From: Corallium rubrum
Taxonomy: Eukaryota; Cnidaria; Anthozoa; Scleralcyonacea; Coralliidae
Length of the DNA stretch: 64,000 nt
Reading direction: 5' to 3'
NCBI GenBank assembly: GCA_964035015.1
Contig: OZ036006.1
Coordinates: 12,360,316-12,424,315 of the forward strand
A program made the translations under genes and the position numbers. The notes below the pieces were generated by a model, which saw only the letters and a list, made by a program, of their open reading frames with translations, made no database searches and was not told where the DNA came from. Below are positions 31,201 to 42,486 of this stretch, one piece after another; position 1 is the stretch's first letter, and every line of letters begins with the position of its first letter.

Positions 31201-32667
31201 TTGTAATATTTTATATTTCGAACAGCGGTTCGCAGATTTTGGACATTTTAACGAGTTTTACTTAACGGAGAAACTTGAACTATACATCAAATGAAAGCTC
31301 ATTCAACATGTGATAACATACGTACACAATATATTTTAGTGATGAGTGGTTCTAAAATTACTAGCCATCTTGTTCCACAACTGACAAGATGCCGTGTGCA
31401 AATATTATGCCATGCCACTTCACACTCACCTCTTTTCTCCTCGGAATCATTCAAAAGTCGTCAACATGAAAGCCCATCGGCATCGGAGTTCAAAATATCA
31501 CAACCCTGCATTAAATAACTATATAAAAGTCATAAAAATACCAAGTTGAGAGCGTCTGATGCGATATTTTGCAGAAACACCAGGCCTAAGTTACTAATTA
31601 AAAGGGATTAGCCAATGGGACTTTTGCGTACATTCTGTACGCATATTAGTCCAAAAAGTTACTGCTTCAGTAGCGGACTCTCTTTCAACTCCGCCCACTC
31701 CGCGCCCGCGCCTCCCAGAGAGCCTGCTTCGCAGGCTAATACCCTTATAAATTACGTTGTTTATCTTCCCCAGTACCATTATAATTCGGCATGGGTGAAT
31801 GTCGGCATTACATAAAAAAAGTTTTACGTGGTACAATTTACTCATCAGGCTATAAGGGTATTTATTATATGGCAGCAGCGCTGAGAGGTCCGAATACGGA
31901 AATCCTGTAATTTGATTGGTTCATAAGCGGTCGGATATTTCCCGTATCCACCCGCTCAGAGCGGAATCTGCCGTTCGGGACCGTAAGTTTTATAAACAAA
32001 ATGGCAGTCATGTCAGTATATGCAACAAGATGGATTATAATTTCAGAACTACTCATTGTTGAAATATGTCGTGCCGGTACGAGTTTCCATGTTTTTTGAA
32101 AGTTTTTAAAATGTCCGAAACGTTCGTAACATTGTTCGTAATAATATAACATTCACTTCTCACAAGTATTAGAACTTCAGATGATTTTTTATTCAACTAC
32201 TTAACGTACAATCTTGAGCAATATGTCAAACAAAAGCAATTGAAAAGTACTATTTGGGGTACAAAGTTCAGGATTCCAGCTCAACGGAAAGTACTTTAAA
32301 AATAGGAAAATGTCTGCCATTTTCGTTTAGTTCGCAAGAAAGATTGGATCGAGTTTTCACAGAACGTTCACAACATTTATTGCCATATAATAAACTACTT
32401 ATTGACCTCGCTTGTTCGGTCTGTACTAGTGAAATATCGGACCTCTGTTTTTTGCACATACCTCAACTCGCTGCGCTCGTCTCGGTCCGTACTAAAAAAA
32501 CATCGGTCCGATATTTCACTAGTACAGACCTCACGCTCGGTCAATGAGTAGTTAATATCCAAAGTTTTTTAATAGACTTTAATAGACTTTAATGGACTTT
32601 TGTGGGGAGTCCTTTTCTTTCTCGATAGGATTGTTTATTAAAAAATATTGTATTATTCTTTTTTTAG
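31201..32667. other. Gene-free stretch with hairpins upstream of the ZU5 gene
   Basis: Contains a 17-bp hairpin at 31721-31737 with a GAA loop, a foldback of about 145 bp at 32401-32545 (arms 'tctgtactagtgaaatatcgga'-type), and a half copy of the 30795-31200 element. No exon preceding the first ZU5 exon was identified, though one must exist because that exon opens in phase 2. Confidence 0.45.
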
Positions 32668-33002
32668 GATCAAGATCGATGAACAAGGAGGATGTGTTGC
32701 CTTTTCAGCTGCTAATGCTTTTCTCCAGTTTCCTCCCGAGGCCGTTTCAGAGCCAGTAACCTTAACATGTACTCGCGTGAGGTACAAAAACTGCGCTGTA
32801 AAGGCGAAAAAAGGAGATGCATTCTGTAGCAGGATTTTTAAGATTGAACCGGAAGGTATCGATTTTAAAAAACCAGTCACAGTTCTTCTCGCCCACTCGG
32901 GGGCTGAAGATGGAGCCTATGCGGACTATTATGATCTAGTCGTACAAAAGTTGAAAGGAGAATGCGAAGATATAAAGACCGAAAGGATGAGTAAATCTGA
33001 AG
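32668..33002 (+). CDS. ZU5 gene, exon A (first ZU5-like domain)
   Basis: Bounded by acceptor tttttttag|G and donor GAAG|GTACTT (phase 2 in, phase 1 out). It encodes about 111 residues with the ZU5 pattern: 'GGCVAFSAANAFLQFPPEAV' then 'RIFKIEPEGIDFKKPVTVLL'. ZU5 domains occur in ankyrins, UNC5 netrin receptors and PIDD, usually followed by UPA and death domains. The N-terminal exons lie upstream and were not found. Identification is by motif memory. Confidence 0.75.
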
Positions 33003-33702
33003 GTACTTCATTAGATTAAAGTGCGTGCACGTGCTTTGAAAATTTAAGTTTGTCTTACTTAAAAGAATTTCTAAAATAATGAAGAGCTTTTTTGGTCATT
33101 TCCCAAAAGAGTTGAACAGTGGTGTCAGGTTAGGAACCCTAGGACGCTTAGGATCGTTTGGATTTAAGCGCAGATTTTATGCTTTGTAGCGTAGGCACAA
33201 TGAATTTGTCCTTCTGACGATCCCAAGAACACTAGCACTCAATACTCTTTACCAGTCTTTAACTCTTTTCGATAATTGCACATCTATGACGTCATATGAT
33301 TTACTTAACATAATGGGAAATTATGGATAAATATCTTTACAGTTATTGAACTAAAACACTTGCAACTTGGCCTTTTTATACAAAACCCCAAATGGAAGAA
33401 CATTTTTTAAGTTATAATGTTGCTATAGTAGTATAGTTTTCAGTTACCTTTGCGAAAATTTTAATTGTTTGCAGTAGAACGGATTGCTTGATATTAAGAA
33501 TTACTCCACATGTCTGTCAATATTATCCGCTGCATGCTTCTACTTCCACACGGATAGCGTTGACATAAAGGGGAATAATTCTTGATTTCATACTAAGTGT
33601 CAACAATTAACTTTTTTAGTGCTCGTCTTTATATCATGTTTTGCAGCTCGACATGTACATTTCTTATAACGCGACATATTTAGGGGTTTTTTTCTCATCT
33701 AG

Positions 33703-33938
33703 ATCTTCCACCGGAATTGGTTTCAAATTTCAATGACGTAATTGAAGATTTGCCTTTTGCAAAAGCGACTATTGTGGAAACCTGTACATTGGTGGTTGCC
33801 GGCAGGATCAGATCTGAAGAGATTGTAATACAACCGACAGAAACTTGTGTTTACTCTAAGTCGTATGGAAACGAGAGTAAACTGAAAATAACTTTTCCAG
33901 CTGGCGCGGTAAAAGAAAAATGCTCTTTGAGTGTCCAA
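33703..33938 (+). CDS. ZU5 gene, exon B (start of second ZU5-like domain)
   Basis: Acceptor ctcatctag, donor CAA|GTACGT; enters in phase 1 and leaves in phase 0. Encodes 'DLPPELVSNF' then 'SKLKITFPAGAVKEKCSLSV', the opening strand and 'FPAGAV' turn of a ZU5 fold. A MITE lies only 12 bp beyond the exon end, in the intron. Confidence 0.75.
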
Positions 33939-33950
33939 GTACGTCTACCT

Positions 33951-34564
33951 CAGTGAACTCGATCACGTCTCGATGTAAGTTAAAATGTGATAACTGGAAC
34001 GCTAACGTCCAGTCATTCGTGGGACAAAAATTGAGGCAAAGTTCTCGGCCTCTGCGCGGTTTGCAGGTAGGTTTCAATCTCCCACAAAATGCTTTTTACA
34101 CGGTCACCGCTCTTGAGCCTGAGCGAACCGCGAACGCTCGAAAAGGTTTGAAAAATTATTAATAGAATCATTTTATCACGCTTTGCTGAACGTGCATTCT
34201 AAATTTTAATTGGTTGTGCTTATTTATTTGTTGCTATAGTAAAAGTCGTTGCCTTTACAAAACGTGCACGAAGTTTGGACTTCTATACAGTAAATAAAAC
34301 AAGAACAACACTGCACAACAACGGGAAACCATTAAATGAACGTTTAGTATAACGAAATAATTTGATAAATATTTTTTTCAAACCTTTTTTTGAGCCTTCG
34401 CAGTTCGCTCAAGACGGGCGACCGTGTAAAAACATTTTGAGGGAGACTGAAACCTACCTGCAAACCGCGCAGGAGCCTGGAACTTTTTGCCTCACCTTTT
34501 GGTTTACGCGTCAGCGTTCTGGTTATCTCTAGTTATCACATTTTAACTTACATTGAGTTCACTG
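33951..34564. mobile_element. 614-bp MITE with 8-bp TSD at a splice donor
   Basis: TIRs begin CAGTGAACTC and end GAGTTCACTG; inverted similarity extends about 190 bp. Flanking 8-mers gtctacct (33943-33950 and 34565-34572) are identical, as for hAT-derived MITEs. It inserted 12 bp inside the intron after exon B, leaving the donor GTACGT intact. Confidence 0.85.
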
Positions 34565-34572
34565 GTCTACCT

Positions 34573-36070
34573 AAGCTATTGAAAGCACCGACATGTTTAA
34601 AGTGCCCCTAACCAAAATTTTTCTCTTTAGATTGGAAGTACCCTAAAACAATAAAGACTATCGTTGAAAGTTTAGGGAAATGTATTTTTTGTTTATAGTT
34701 TTGAGTTTCTGAGTATTTTGTAATATGCATATGATGACGTCAAATTAAGTCAATCAAAATTGTGCATGTTTTAATATCATCAAAATTATAGATCGAAATT
34801 TCTCAAAACTTTGCATTATTTACAAACCATAGCAATAAATTAGAAACCAACACAATTGTTTTTATTCCGTGCTGACCATTTTGGAGGTGGTAATAGTGGT
34901 GGAACGTTCTACGAACTTGACTAGTGCGAAACTAAAATATATTAGAAAACAAAGATTTCTTGAATAATTATTATTTTTTTATTATTTATTAATGTTAAAA
35001 CACGGTAACCCATCAATAGGTAAGAAGGTTGCTTTTGATGGGGCTGTGACTGACTATTTGATCTGACTATTTACAGATAATGTAAACTATTTACAACTAA
35101 GGATGTCAACATATATCCAAGTAAAATACAAAATAGTATGGAATTCCACATCAATTGTAGTTTTTAGGCAAGGAATTCCACATCATGGCACCTTGATACT
35201 CTAGGGATCTTTTAATGGCCTTTGTGTTTGGTTTAGGAAGATACAGATTGCTATTGTTACTTCTTAAATCATAGCAATCCCGATTTGATAGATTAAATAA
35301 ATGGCTTAATTTTAAATTTTTATGTACACATTTACTAAAGAGGAATTTATAGGTCTGAGAAAGAATTGGTTGCCGTGCCGACTAGATATGTTGAACTATC
35401 TTTTTCAGTTTAGTGATCTGTAAATAGGTGCACTAAAATTTTGAAAAGTTTTGGTGAAAAATTTTGATCATTTGCACAATGTTAAAACTTCCACAGCTCT
35501 GTTTTCTTTATTTACGACATCACATGCATTACAAAATTCTCAAGAACTATCTCTTTCAACTCTAACGGCCTTCGATTTCAGTGATGAGTAAAATTGCGTG
35601 GCGTTTGCAAGCGTAAAATACTAAAAGGGGATTCGAGGTTGAGAGGGTTAATTAAGAACAAAAACCGATATTGTCGAACTTCTTCATAATTTAACGACAT
35701 TCTTCGTAATTCTAAAAACAACTCTTGTTTTAGACAAATTTTTTAAAACTAAAGTTAAAACAAATATTCCATTGTCCATAAATAAAAATACAATATAATA
35801 ATGTCATTTAAATAATACAAGCCCTCATCTGGTACCATTAATATTTTTCTTATCTGTGGCATATTTTCTGTTAGTCCTGACATTTTTGCTAACCGAAATT
35901 ATTATCATGAATAAGACATGTAGTTCCTCAGCTGGTTTAGCTTTTTAGTTATTCTGAGTAAATTTTACCATGTCGTGTTTTTGAAGTACTTTCTAAATTG
36001 TACGTTATTAGTGTTTTCAGCTGGAGTTGATAAAGTTTTTTCGTATGTTTTTGCTGTACAAGCTATATCC
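34573..36070. other. Intron sequence of the ZU5 gene
   Basis: AT-rich, no coding exon or structured RNA recognised. Confidence 0.4.
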
Positions 36071-36074
36071 AAAA

Positions 36075-36205
36075 TACTTAGAGCGTCCGGATGGCATTCG
36101 GAAGGCTGTGGGATCGAGTCCCGTCTGGAGCTCAGAGTCTTTTTTTGTGTTTAAAGTGTCACTGAGACGAAAAATCGACCACAAAGTTTTGCGAAAATTT
36201 AACTT
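36075..36205 (+). mobile_element. tRNA-derived SINE fragment
   Basis: 'agcgtccggatggcattcgg' followed by 'gtgggatcgagtcccgtctgg' matches the anticodon and T arms of an Ala-type tRNA, including a Pol III B box (ggatcgagtcc). A poly-T tract and a non-tRNA body with 'gtgtcactgagacgaaa' follow; the latter motif recurs at 36807. The A box half is truncated. A 28-bp neighbour 'tttttgctgtacaagc' is found on both sides (36040 and 36778). Confidence 0.5.
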
Positions 36206-37008
36206 CGACGAACTTTATTGAGATTTAAATAGCCCGGACATGTACAAAATTTAAATCGATATAAACAAATAGGTTTAAAGTTATAAATGTTTGAAATGCT
36301 GAAAATTGTGTCCGCCATTAAAATTTTCTTCACGGTGAATATTGATATCTGGGAAGTGTTGTGACGTCATAGTCTTAACCTAAACTTGCGTCACACAAGG
36401 TGTTTTGTTGGGTTGAGACTCTGACGTCACAGACATCCTAGACTCAGTCTCGATACATGCACTTTAGGCTTGCTTACGCAGCATTCTATTTTTTTACAAT
36501 CATCAGCTAATTGGAATTTTTATTTGAAATTGCAACCTTTTAAAGTTTTTAAACCCATTTCTTCCTAGAAGGTTCGGTCCCTTTGGCTAACTACTTTTAT
36601 CTGCAGTCATTACGGGAAAATATCACATACTTATTGGGGTCTTGACAGCACCAAACAAGCACGCAGAGCAAGCGTCACTCGCGATATCAATCAATTAATC
36701 AATCAACCAATCAATCAAGCAATTAATAAATCACCAGATTAAGAAAAGAATAATTTAGAAAACTTTTTCGTATATGTTTTTGCTGTACAAGCAGTTGTAA
36801 GTTAAAGTGTCACTGAGACGAAATTTTTACCCCTACTTTTCTCTCAGTATTTTGAATATAGCAAAGTGGAAATGTGGCAACCTGCCGAGATTATAGTGAA
36901 ATGTCACATTTTACTTTGATGAAGGGCTTCGTCTAAAGGAAGTGGTTTAAGCAGGAATACACTACAGACGTTTTTTATACTTGTTTATATTTTTTTTATT
37001 TAATTCAG
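36206..37008. other. Intron sequence of the ZU5 gene
   Basis: Contains the second copies of the SINE-associated motifs (36767-36830). Short 'aatcaatcaaccaatcaatc' repeats at 36690-36735. Otherwise nothing recognisable; ends in a good pyrimidine tract before exon C. Confidence 0.4.
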
Positions 37009-37349
37009 TTATTTCCAGCTGATGAGATCCTGGATAAGAATACGTGTCGTAATGAAGATCTGATTCGCTTTCCGATCATCAAAGTGTCTGGACAAGAGAA
37101 ACCTTTCCTAACGCTTGTTGACGTAGAGCTAATTTATTCCCACGATGACGTAGCTGATCTGACAGAGACGTTTTTCCCTATTGGCCAGACGTTTCCCTTT
37201 TCAGATAAATATGGAGTGTTGCTTCGCAATCACAAAGATTCCCAGGCCAAACACAAATGGAAAAAAGCAAAAGATGACAAGAATGCAGAGATAACGCGCA
37301 TGCAAAAGAACACACTCAAAATTACGTTTTCTGTGGAGCATTTTTGCAA
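37009..37349 (+). CDS. ZU5 gene, exon C (rest of second ZU5, HFC motif)
   Basis: Acceptor taattcag, donor GCAA|GTAAAT; phase 0 in, phase 2 out. Joined to exon B it reads ..SLSVQ-LFPADEILDKNT.., completing the second ZU5-like domain. The exon ends in 'KITFSVEHFCK'. In PIDD and UNC5CL the same place carries HFS, the self-cleavage site, with cleavage between F and S. Here Ser is Cys, which could still be a nucleophile. Whether it cleaves is unknown. Confidence 0.75.
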
Positions 37350-37379
37350 GTAAATGTAGCGACATTGGTGGTTTTGTTG

Positions 37380-37595
37380 CCCACGATTGCAGAGATGCGC
37401 AACTTGCAATTGTTCAGCGCAATTTGTAGTTGTTCCGCGCAACTTAAATTGTTACGCACAACTTGTAGTAGTTCCGCGCAACTTGTGTAGTTGTTCCGCG
37501 CAACTTGTAGTTATTCCGTACACTTGTTACGCACAACTTGTAGTTGTTCCGCCCAACTTGCAATTGTTTTACGCAATAATAACTTTAGCCTTTTA
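37380..37595 (+). repeat. Degenerate tandem repeat, about 18-27 bp
   Basis: Repeats of 'gttccgcgcaacttgtagtt' with variable truncations (about 9 units), directly after exon C. It has an open frame by chance. Confidence 0.75.
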
Positions 37596-37954
37596 ATATA
37601 AAAAGGCGATCTTTGACTCTGTGTCTGTGAATGAAGAAAATTAAAATCAAATGAAGTTGAATCACTTTGTTGAGACTTGAGAAACGTTATGTGACCGGCC
37701 CAGCTGGGCGTCAAACCCAATGTCTCTATTATTTGAAAATTATGGGTTTTCTTTTTGTATCATATTCTTTAAGAGGCATCGATATTTTGAGTTTTCCTTA
37801 ACCTATTACTGCTATACTTCCTTTAAATATCAAACAACAAAACACTGGAAGTCGCTAGCAAACGATTTTGTATTAGCTACTACTGCGTTCAAGAACTTTA
37901 AGAAGAAAATGCGGAAATATAATTTTAATTTAATTAACTACTCTAATAATGCAC

Positions 37955-38028
37955 AATGCAATGCAGCAATGCAATGCAATGCGATGCGATGCGATGCAAT
38001 GCAATGCAATGCAATGCAAACAAAATCT
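37955..38028 (+). repeat. (AATGC)n/(GATGC)n microsatellite
   Basis: About 14 pentamer units, with central GATGC variants. Confidence 0.85.
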
Positions 38029-38118
38029 TTTTTGCATGGTTAAGTTACTGACTGACATACACTCAGTATAATTGTATAACAGTATTAAACAGTGAAGTTT
38101 ATTAACAATCTATTTTAG

Positions 38119-38421
38119 AAGGTCTGCTATTGTCAAAAAACGTGAAAAGGTAAATCTCGAAAACATCGAGGAGAATAACAGTTCTGGGTATTTGTCATCA
38201 ATACCTCGTAATGCAATTGTATTAGCAGTACAGGATATTGACGATGAAGCAAATACACTGACTACAGTGTTGGCGTCTAAAACCGATTTGAAAGACGTGG
38301 AACGCAAGTGGGCCGGATGCAAAGGAATAGGATTTGAAAGACGTCTTAGATGTGACGATAGTGTATATTTTTGTGTGTGGTATGAACAGGAGCATTTGTA
38401 TCTGAAAGATGACTTTTTAAG
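38119..38421 (+). CDS. ZU5 gene, exon D (UPA-like region)
   Basis: Acceptor tctattttag, donor TTAAG|GTAACG; phase 2 in and out. Encodes about 101 residues: 'NAIVLAVQDIDDEANTLTTVL', 'WAGCKGIGFERRLRCDDSVYF'. Its place directly after ZU5-HFC and its strand-rich composition suggest the UPA domain that follows ZU5 in PIDD, UNC5 and ankyrin; sequence similarity is weak, so this is inference from order. Confidence 0.65.
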
Positions 38422-38599
38422 GTAACGACTTTTGAGTGTGTTTTTTTTTTAGTTCTTTCTGAATAAATGATAGGAGGGAAGGAGGATAATGACGACGACG
38501 GTTTAAATCGATAATTTTGGACGATAAAGCCGCGCCTTTCAATTAGATTTTTAGCAGGTGTTCAATGAAGCTTGCACTTTGGTCATCTTTTTCTTCCTT

Positions 38600-39045
38600 A
38601 AAGGACATTGGCAACGAAAATTAAGTTTGTCTAATTTGAAAGAACTCATAAAATTGTAATAGAAGATCCTTTACAATCTTTTCGTATCATTCCTTCGTTT
38701 TCAAGATATTTCAATTTGTTTAATATGTACATGAATGGTCTCTGGCGTCATGAACAGGGTACAGTATTTTCACACGTAGAAAAGTCTAAATTTGTTCAAC
38801 GAAATCACTTGAAACTGTGCACATAAAAGAGCCTTGTGACACTGAACATTTCATAACGATGTTGCTTTGTGTAAAAATACTGTACCCTGTTCATGACGTC
38901 AGAGCCTATCTCATTTACATATTAAACAAATTTAAATATCTTGAAAACGAAGAAAATACGAAAAAGTTGTAAAAGATCTTCTATTACAATTTTACGGGTT
39001 GTTTCAAATTAAACAAACTTAATATTTATTGCCAATACCCTTTGA
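38600..39045. mobile_element. Foldback MITE in intron D
   Basis: Arms of about 200 bp: 'ggacattggcaacgaaaatt' at left pairs with 'tattgccaatacccttt' at right, and 'aacagggtacagtatttt' pairs with its complement near 38875. Lies within the 672-bp intron between exons D and E. No coding capacity. Confidence 0.7.
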
Positions 39046-39093
39046 TTTCTGTGAAGACTGACAGTTTTTTTTAATTATTCTTTTTTAATTTAG

Positions 39094-39283
39094 GTTTATT
39101 CCTGACAACATTACTGAAAAGCCTAACGCCATTGATGTTGGAATCAACTTGAGTAAAAAGTTTTTGCGTTTTTCGTGGGAGAGATGTAAAAAGGAAAACC
39201 ATGAAACGAAAGAGATGAACGTAGATACGGTTACTAAAATACAAATACAAACTAGGAATTCCACCACGACCTCAGGAAATCAG
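39094..39283 (+). CDS. ZU5 gene, exon E
   Basis: Acceptor tttaatttag, donor ATCAG|GTACGT; phase 2 in, phase 0 out. Encodes 'FIPDNITEKPNAIDVGINLS' and a charged tail, probably the end of the UPA-like region. The frame stays open past the donor into LINE sequence. The phase-0 exit matches the phase-0 entry of exon F at 56880. Confidence 0.65.
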
Positions 39284-39289
39284 GTACGT

Positions 39290-39992
39290 CATATTCTAAT
39301 CAAACGACTTGGGCTAAGCTTAACTGGGAGTCTGGGTTCATCTTTTGGGCCCCTCTTATGGAACTTGTTTCAAAACGATATGGCCTTTCACGTTAAAGAT
39401 GCTAACCTAACCATGTATGCCGATGACCATCGAATGTACAAAACGGAAAAAGACCACGACACAGTCCGGACAAGCTCACAAACACAAACTCATACTGCTT
39501 TGTCCTGGTATAAGAACAATTACCTTTTAGCCAACCCAGACAAGTTCCAAGCACTAATTATTAACCCAAGAGATGTAGACGCGGTCAAGAATGACGAAGA
39601 TATGTATATAGACAATCAAGTTATTAAAAGAAAACAAGACAAATTAAGTTCTTAGGAGTTCAATCAGACGAAAAATTGGACTTTAGTAGTCACAAGTGAG
39701 CTATGTACCAAGGCTGGTAAAAAAGTCGGAGTACTTGTACGACTTACTACGTAATTTAATTCCAAGAAACGCTAAGCTTCTGTTGTATAAGTCGCCCATC
39801 TTGCCTCACTTAACATATTGTCATCTAGTGTGGCATTTTTGTAAATCCTCGGATAGAAGGAAGCTCAAACGCGTTCAAGAGCGAGCGTTAAGGGCTGTAT
39901 ACAGATCTAAGTCAGAATCATATCAGGAACTCCTTAATCGTGCTCAGCTACCAACATTGTACATTAGGCGATTGCAGGATATTGCAACTTGA
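39290..39992 (+). pseudogene. LINE reverse transcriptase fragment in intron E
   Basis: Non-LTR RT palm: 'GSSFGPLLWNLFQNDM' (the GSxLGPLLF motif) and 'MYADDHRMY' with the catalytic YADD; then 'PHLTYCHLVWHFC' and 'RALRAVY' further on in another frame, so at least one frameshift near 39655. No endonuclease, 5'-truncated. It begins within a few bases of the exon E donor. Confidence 0.8.
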
Positions 39993-42486
39993 TGTACAAG
40001 GTTAAACATGAGCTCGTAACTACTAATGTTTCAGAATTATTTAAATTAAAAATATACGACACTCACTTAGGAACAGTGATTTCGATATACCTCGTTTTCA
40101 AACTGTTTGTTATGGTAAGCATTCTATATCCTATTTGGGACCTTTTATATGGTCAAAATTAAGTACCATTTTAAGAGCTTCAGAGAGTCTGACCAATTTT
40201 AAATAAACGATAAAAAAGATAGATTTAACTAGTTTACTAGAGAACAATTCAAATTGTTGTACTCTCTGTAAGTTATGATGCATATATCTATTTTGTTAAT
40301 TTTGATTTATTGCCTATTTACTTTATATACTTTATGTAATACATGTATTATATACATAGTATTTTATTTATATAATCATAGATAGTGTCCACAATTAGTT
40401 GTTAACTAGCGAAATACATTGACACTTGAAGTTATTATTATGGTTTTGTCTTTATCTGTATACTTCCCTGGGCTTTATACAGATAAATACCGTGCATTTA
40501 TAATGAGCAATTTAATTCAATTAATTCGGTTTATATGGGAGATAAAGACTTAATTACCGAGGAGGAGGTTTGGGCCTCGGTAACTATAACTTTAACTTAG
40601 TTACCGACTTCGAGGTAATTAACTGATTTAGTTTATTCATGATACAGACGATATTTGTCGTTATTTACCAAAAAAATAGTATTCTGGGCGCAGTTTCAAA
40701 GCGATATAGTAGGTCATTTAATATGGAAGGTCAATAACCTATATATTAACCGCGGCACATGACCCCATATCAAAGATAATTTATGCATGAATAAACTAAG
40801 TAAGAGTTATATATCGAGGATGGAGGCTTTATGCCAGATACATACCCCGGGTGGCCGTAAAGCCACATCCGAGGTATATAACTTACTTATTTAATAGTTG
40901 AAGAGGTTTTCTAAATACATCAATTACCAAATGTGTCTATGCATCGTGTGTGTAAAGGCTGACAATTTTTTACGGTAACCATCTTTATTTGAAATGCAAT
41001 CGCCATTTATATATCTAAATGTCCTTCAGTGTAAATCATTATGCAAAAGTAAGACAGATTGTTTTGTTTTAAATAACAATTTAATATGACCGGTACAATG
41101 ATTATCATTTATCTAATGTAAATTCTCGCAATAAACTATTATTGGATAGTTGTCCATATAAACAACAACAGTGTAGACATGCGCAATGATTTAGTATTAG
41201 TCCCACATTTTATGTTCTAGGCAAACTGTAATAAATTCTTGAGATGACAGACCAGTTACGCAATGAAAGTTTGCCTCTCGTATAGGGCGCTGCCAGTACA
41301 AGCGGATTCAGTCGCTACTTCGAGATAGGCAAACGCAGTGTACTCTACTGAGATGGTTTGGGCAAGATCCCGTTGCATTGAGCAATGATATTACTTATTT
41401 GCAAATTCACGGGATGTATCTATTAGACAACGAGCCCGAGTTTTCTATGAGCGAATAGTCAACGAGGCGAAGCCGAGTTGACTATGGCTCATAGAAAACG
41501 AGGGCGAGTTGTCTAATTGTTTTAGTATAAATTTACCAGCAAAAGTTAAATAAATTCTCGAACATAACATATTCTTTGAGGCTCGTTTAATACATTTTTT
41601 AACTGCCAACAACAAACGTTCAACAGTCATTTCGGACATCTCCTTGGCCCGTACAGTAACCGATGGAAAAGTAAAGTTTTCTTGCATAATTTAGCATGGA
41701 TTTTCATGTACAATATTGAAACAATATATATCTACTCCTTTGATTTGTAAAAGTGACAAAAAGTTGAAAGAAACATTCAATTTAGCATATAGTTTACATC
41801 ACGAAATCTTGTCAACAGCAAGCGTAATTTTGAAACGTGTTTTGTTTCCAGTTATTTCGTTTTAAACGAACACAGATAAACAATTTAACACTCTTACCAT
41901 TAATAATTTCCATTCTAACCATTTTGTAGCCGGTTTTTTTTCTGTAGAACGTATTGCTTCGCCTAAATCTTCAATTTCTTCTTTCATTTGCATACTCCGT
42001 TGTAGTTTCGGCGCCATTGTTGCTTAACAGAACAACCGCTGGCTCTAATGATCATTGTTCGTGCTATACTACGCATTTTGTCATTGGTCATTTTTTTTAA
42101 AAGAATGACTTTCATTGGTTTATCCCAGAGGTTTATATCACTAATTATAAACTCCTGCAATAGCCAATGAAATTCGAGGATTTGCATTATAAACTTGTAA
42201 ATTTATACTAAATACAGATATATACCTCTTGAAGAGATATATATGTAAGAGATAAAGCCCGAGAACGAGGGCTGTATGCTATATACAGCCCCGAGGACGC
42301 GAAGCGTCCGATGGCTGTATATCGCATACAGCCCGACGTTCGAGGGATTTATCTGACTTAATTTATTATTGAGGAGGTTTTCCAACAAACTTTTGTTTTT
42401 TTTTCTACCTTGGACAAAGATTTTCCTAGTTTTTTTCTTCATTTCTTATCTAATTAGTATTCAAGGGCTGTATGCTATATACAGCC
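39993..42486. other. Intron sequence with several hairpin palindromes
   Basis: No exon seen. Contains foldbacks at about 40541-40625, 40794-40893, 41424-41515 (arms of about 35 bp, apex ggcgaagcc) and 42248-42357 (apex ggacgcgaagcgtcc). A 'catatataccgg...' AT-rich repeat family occurs at both ends. Confidence 0.5.
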
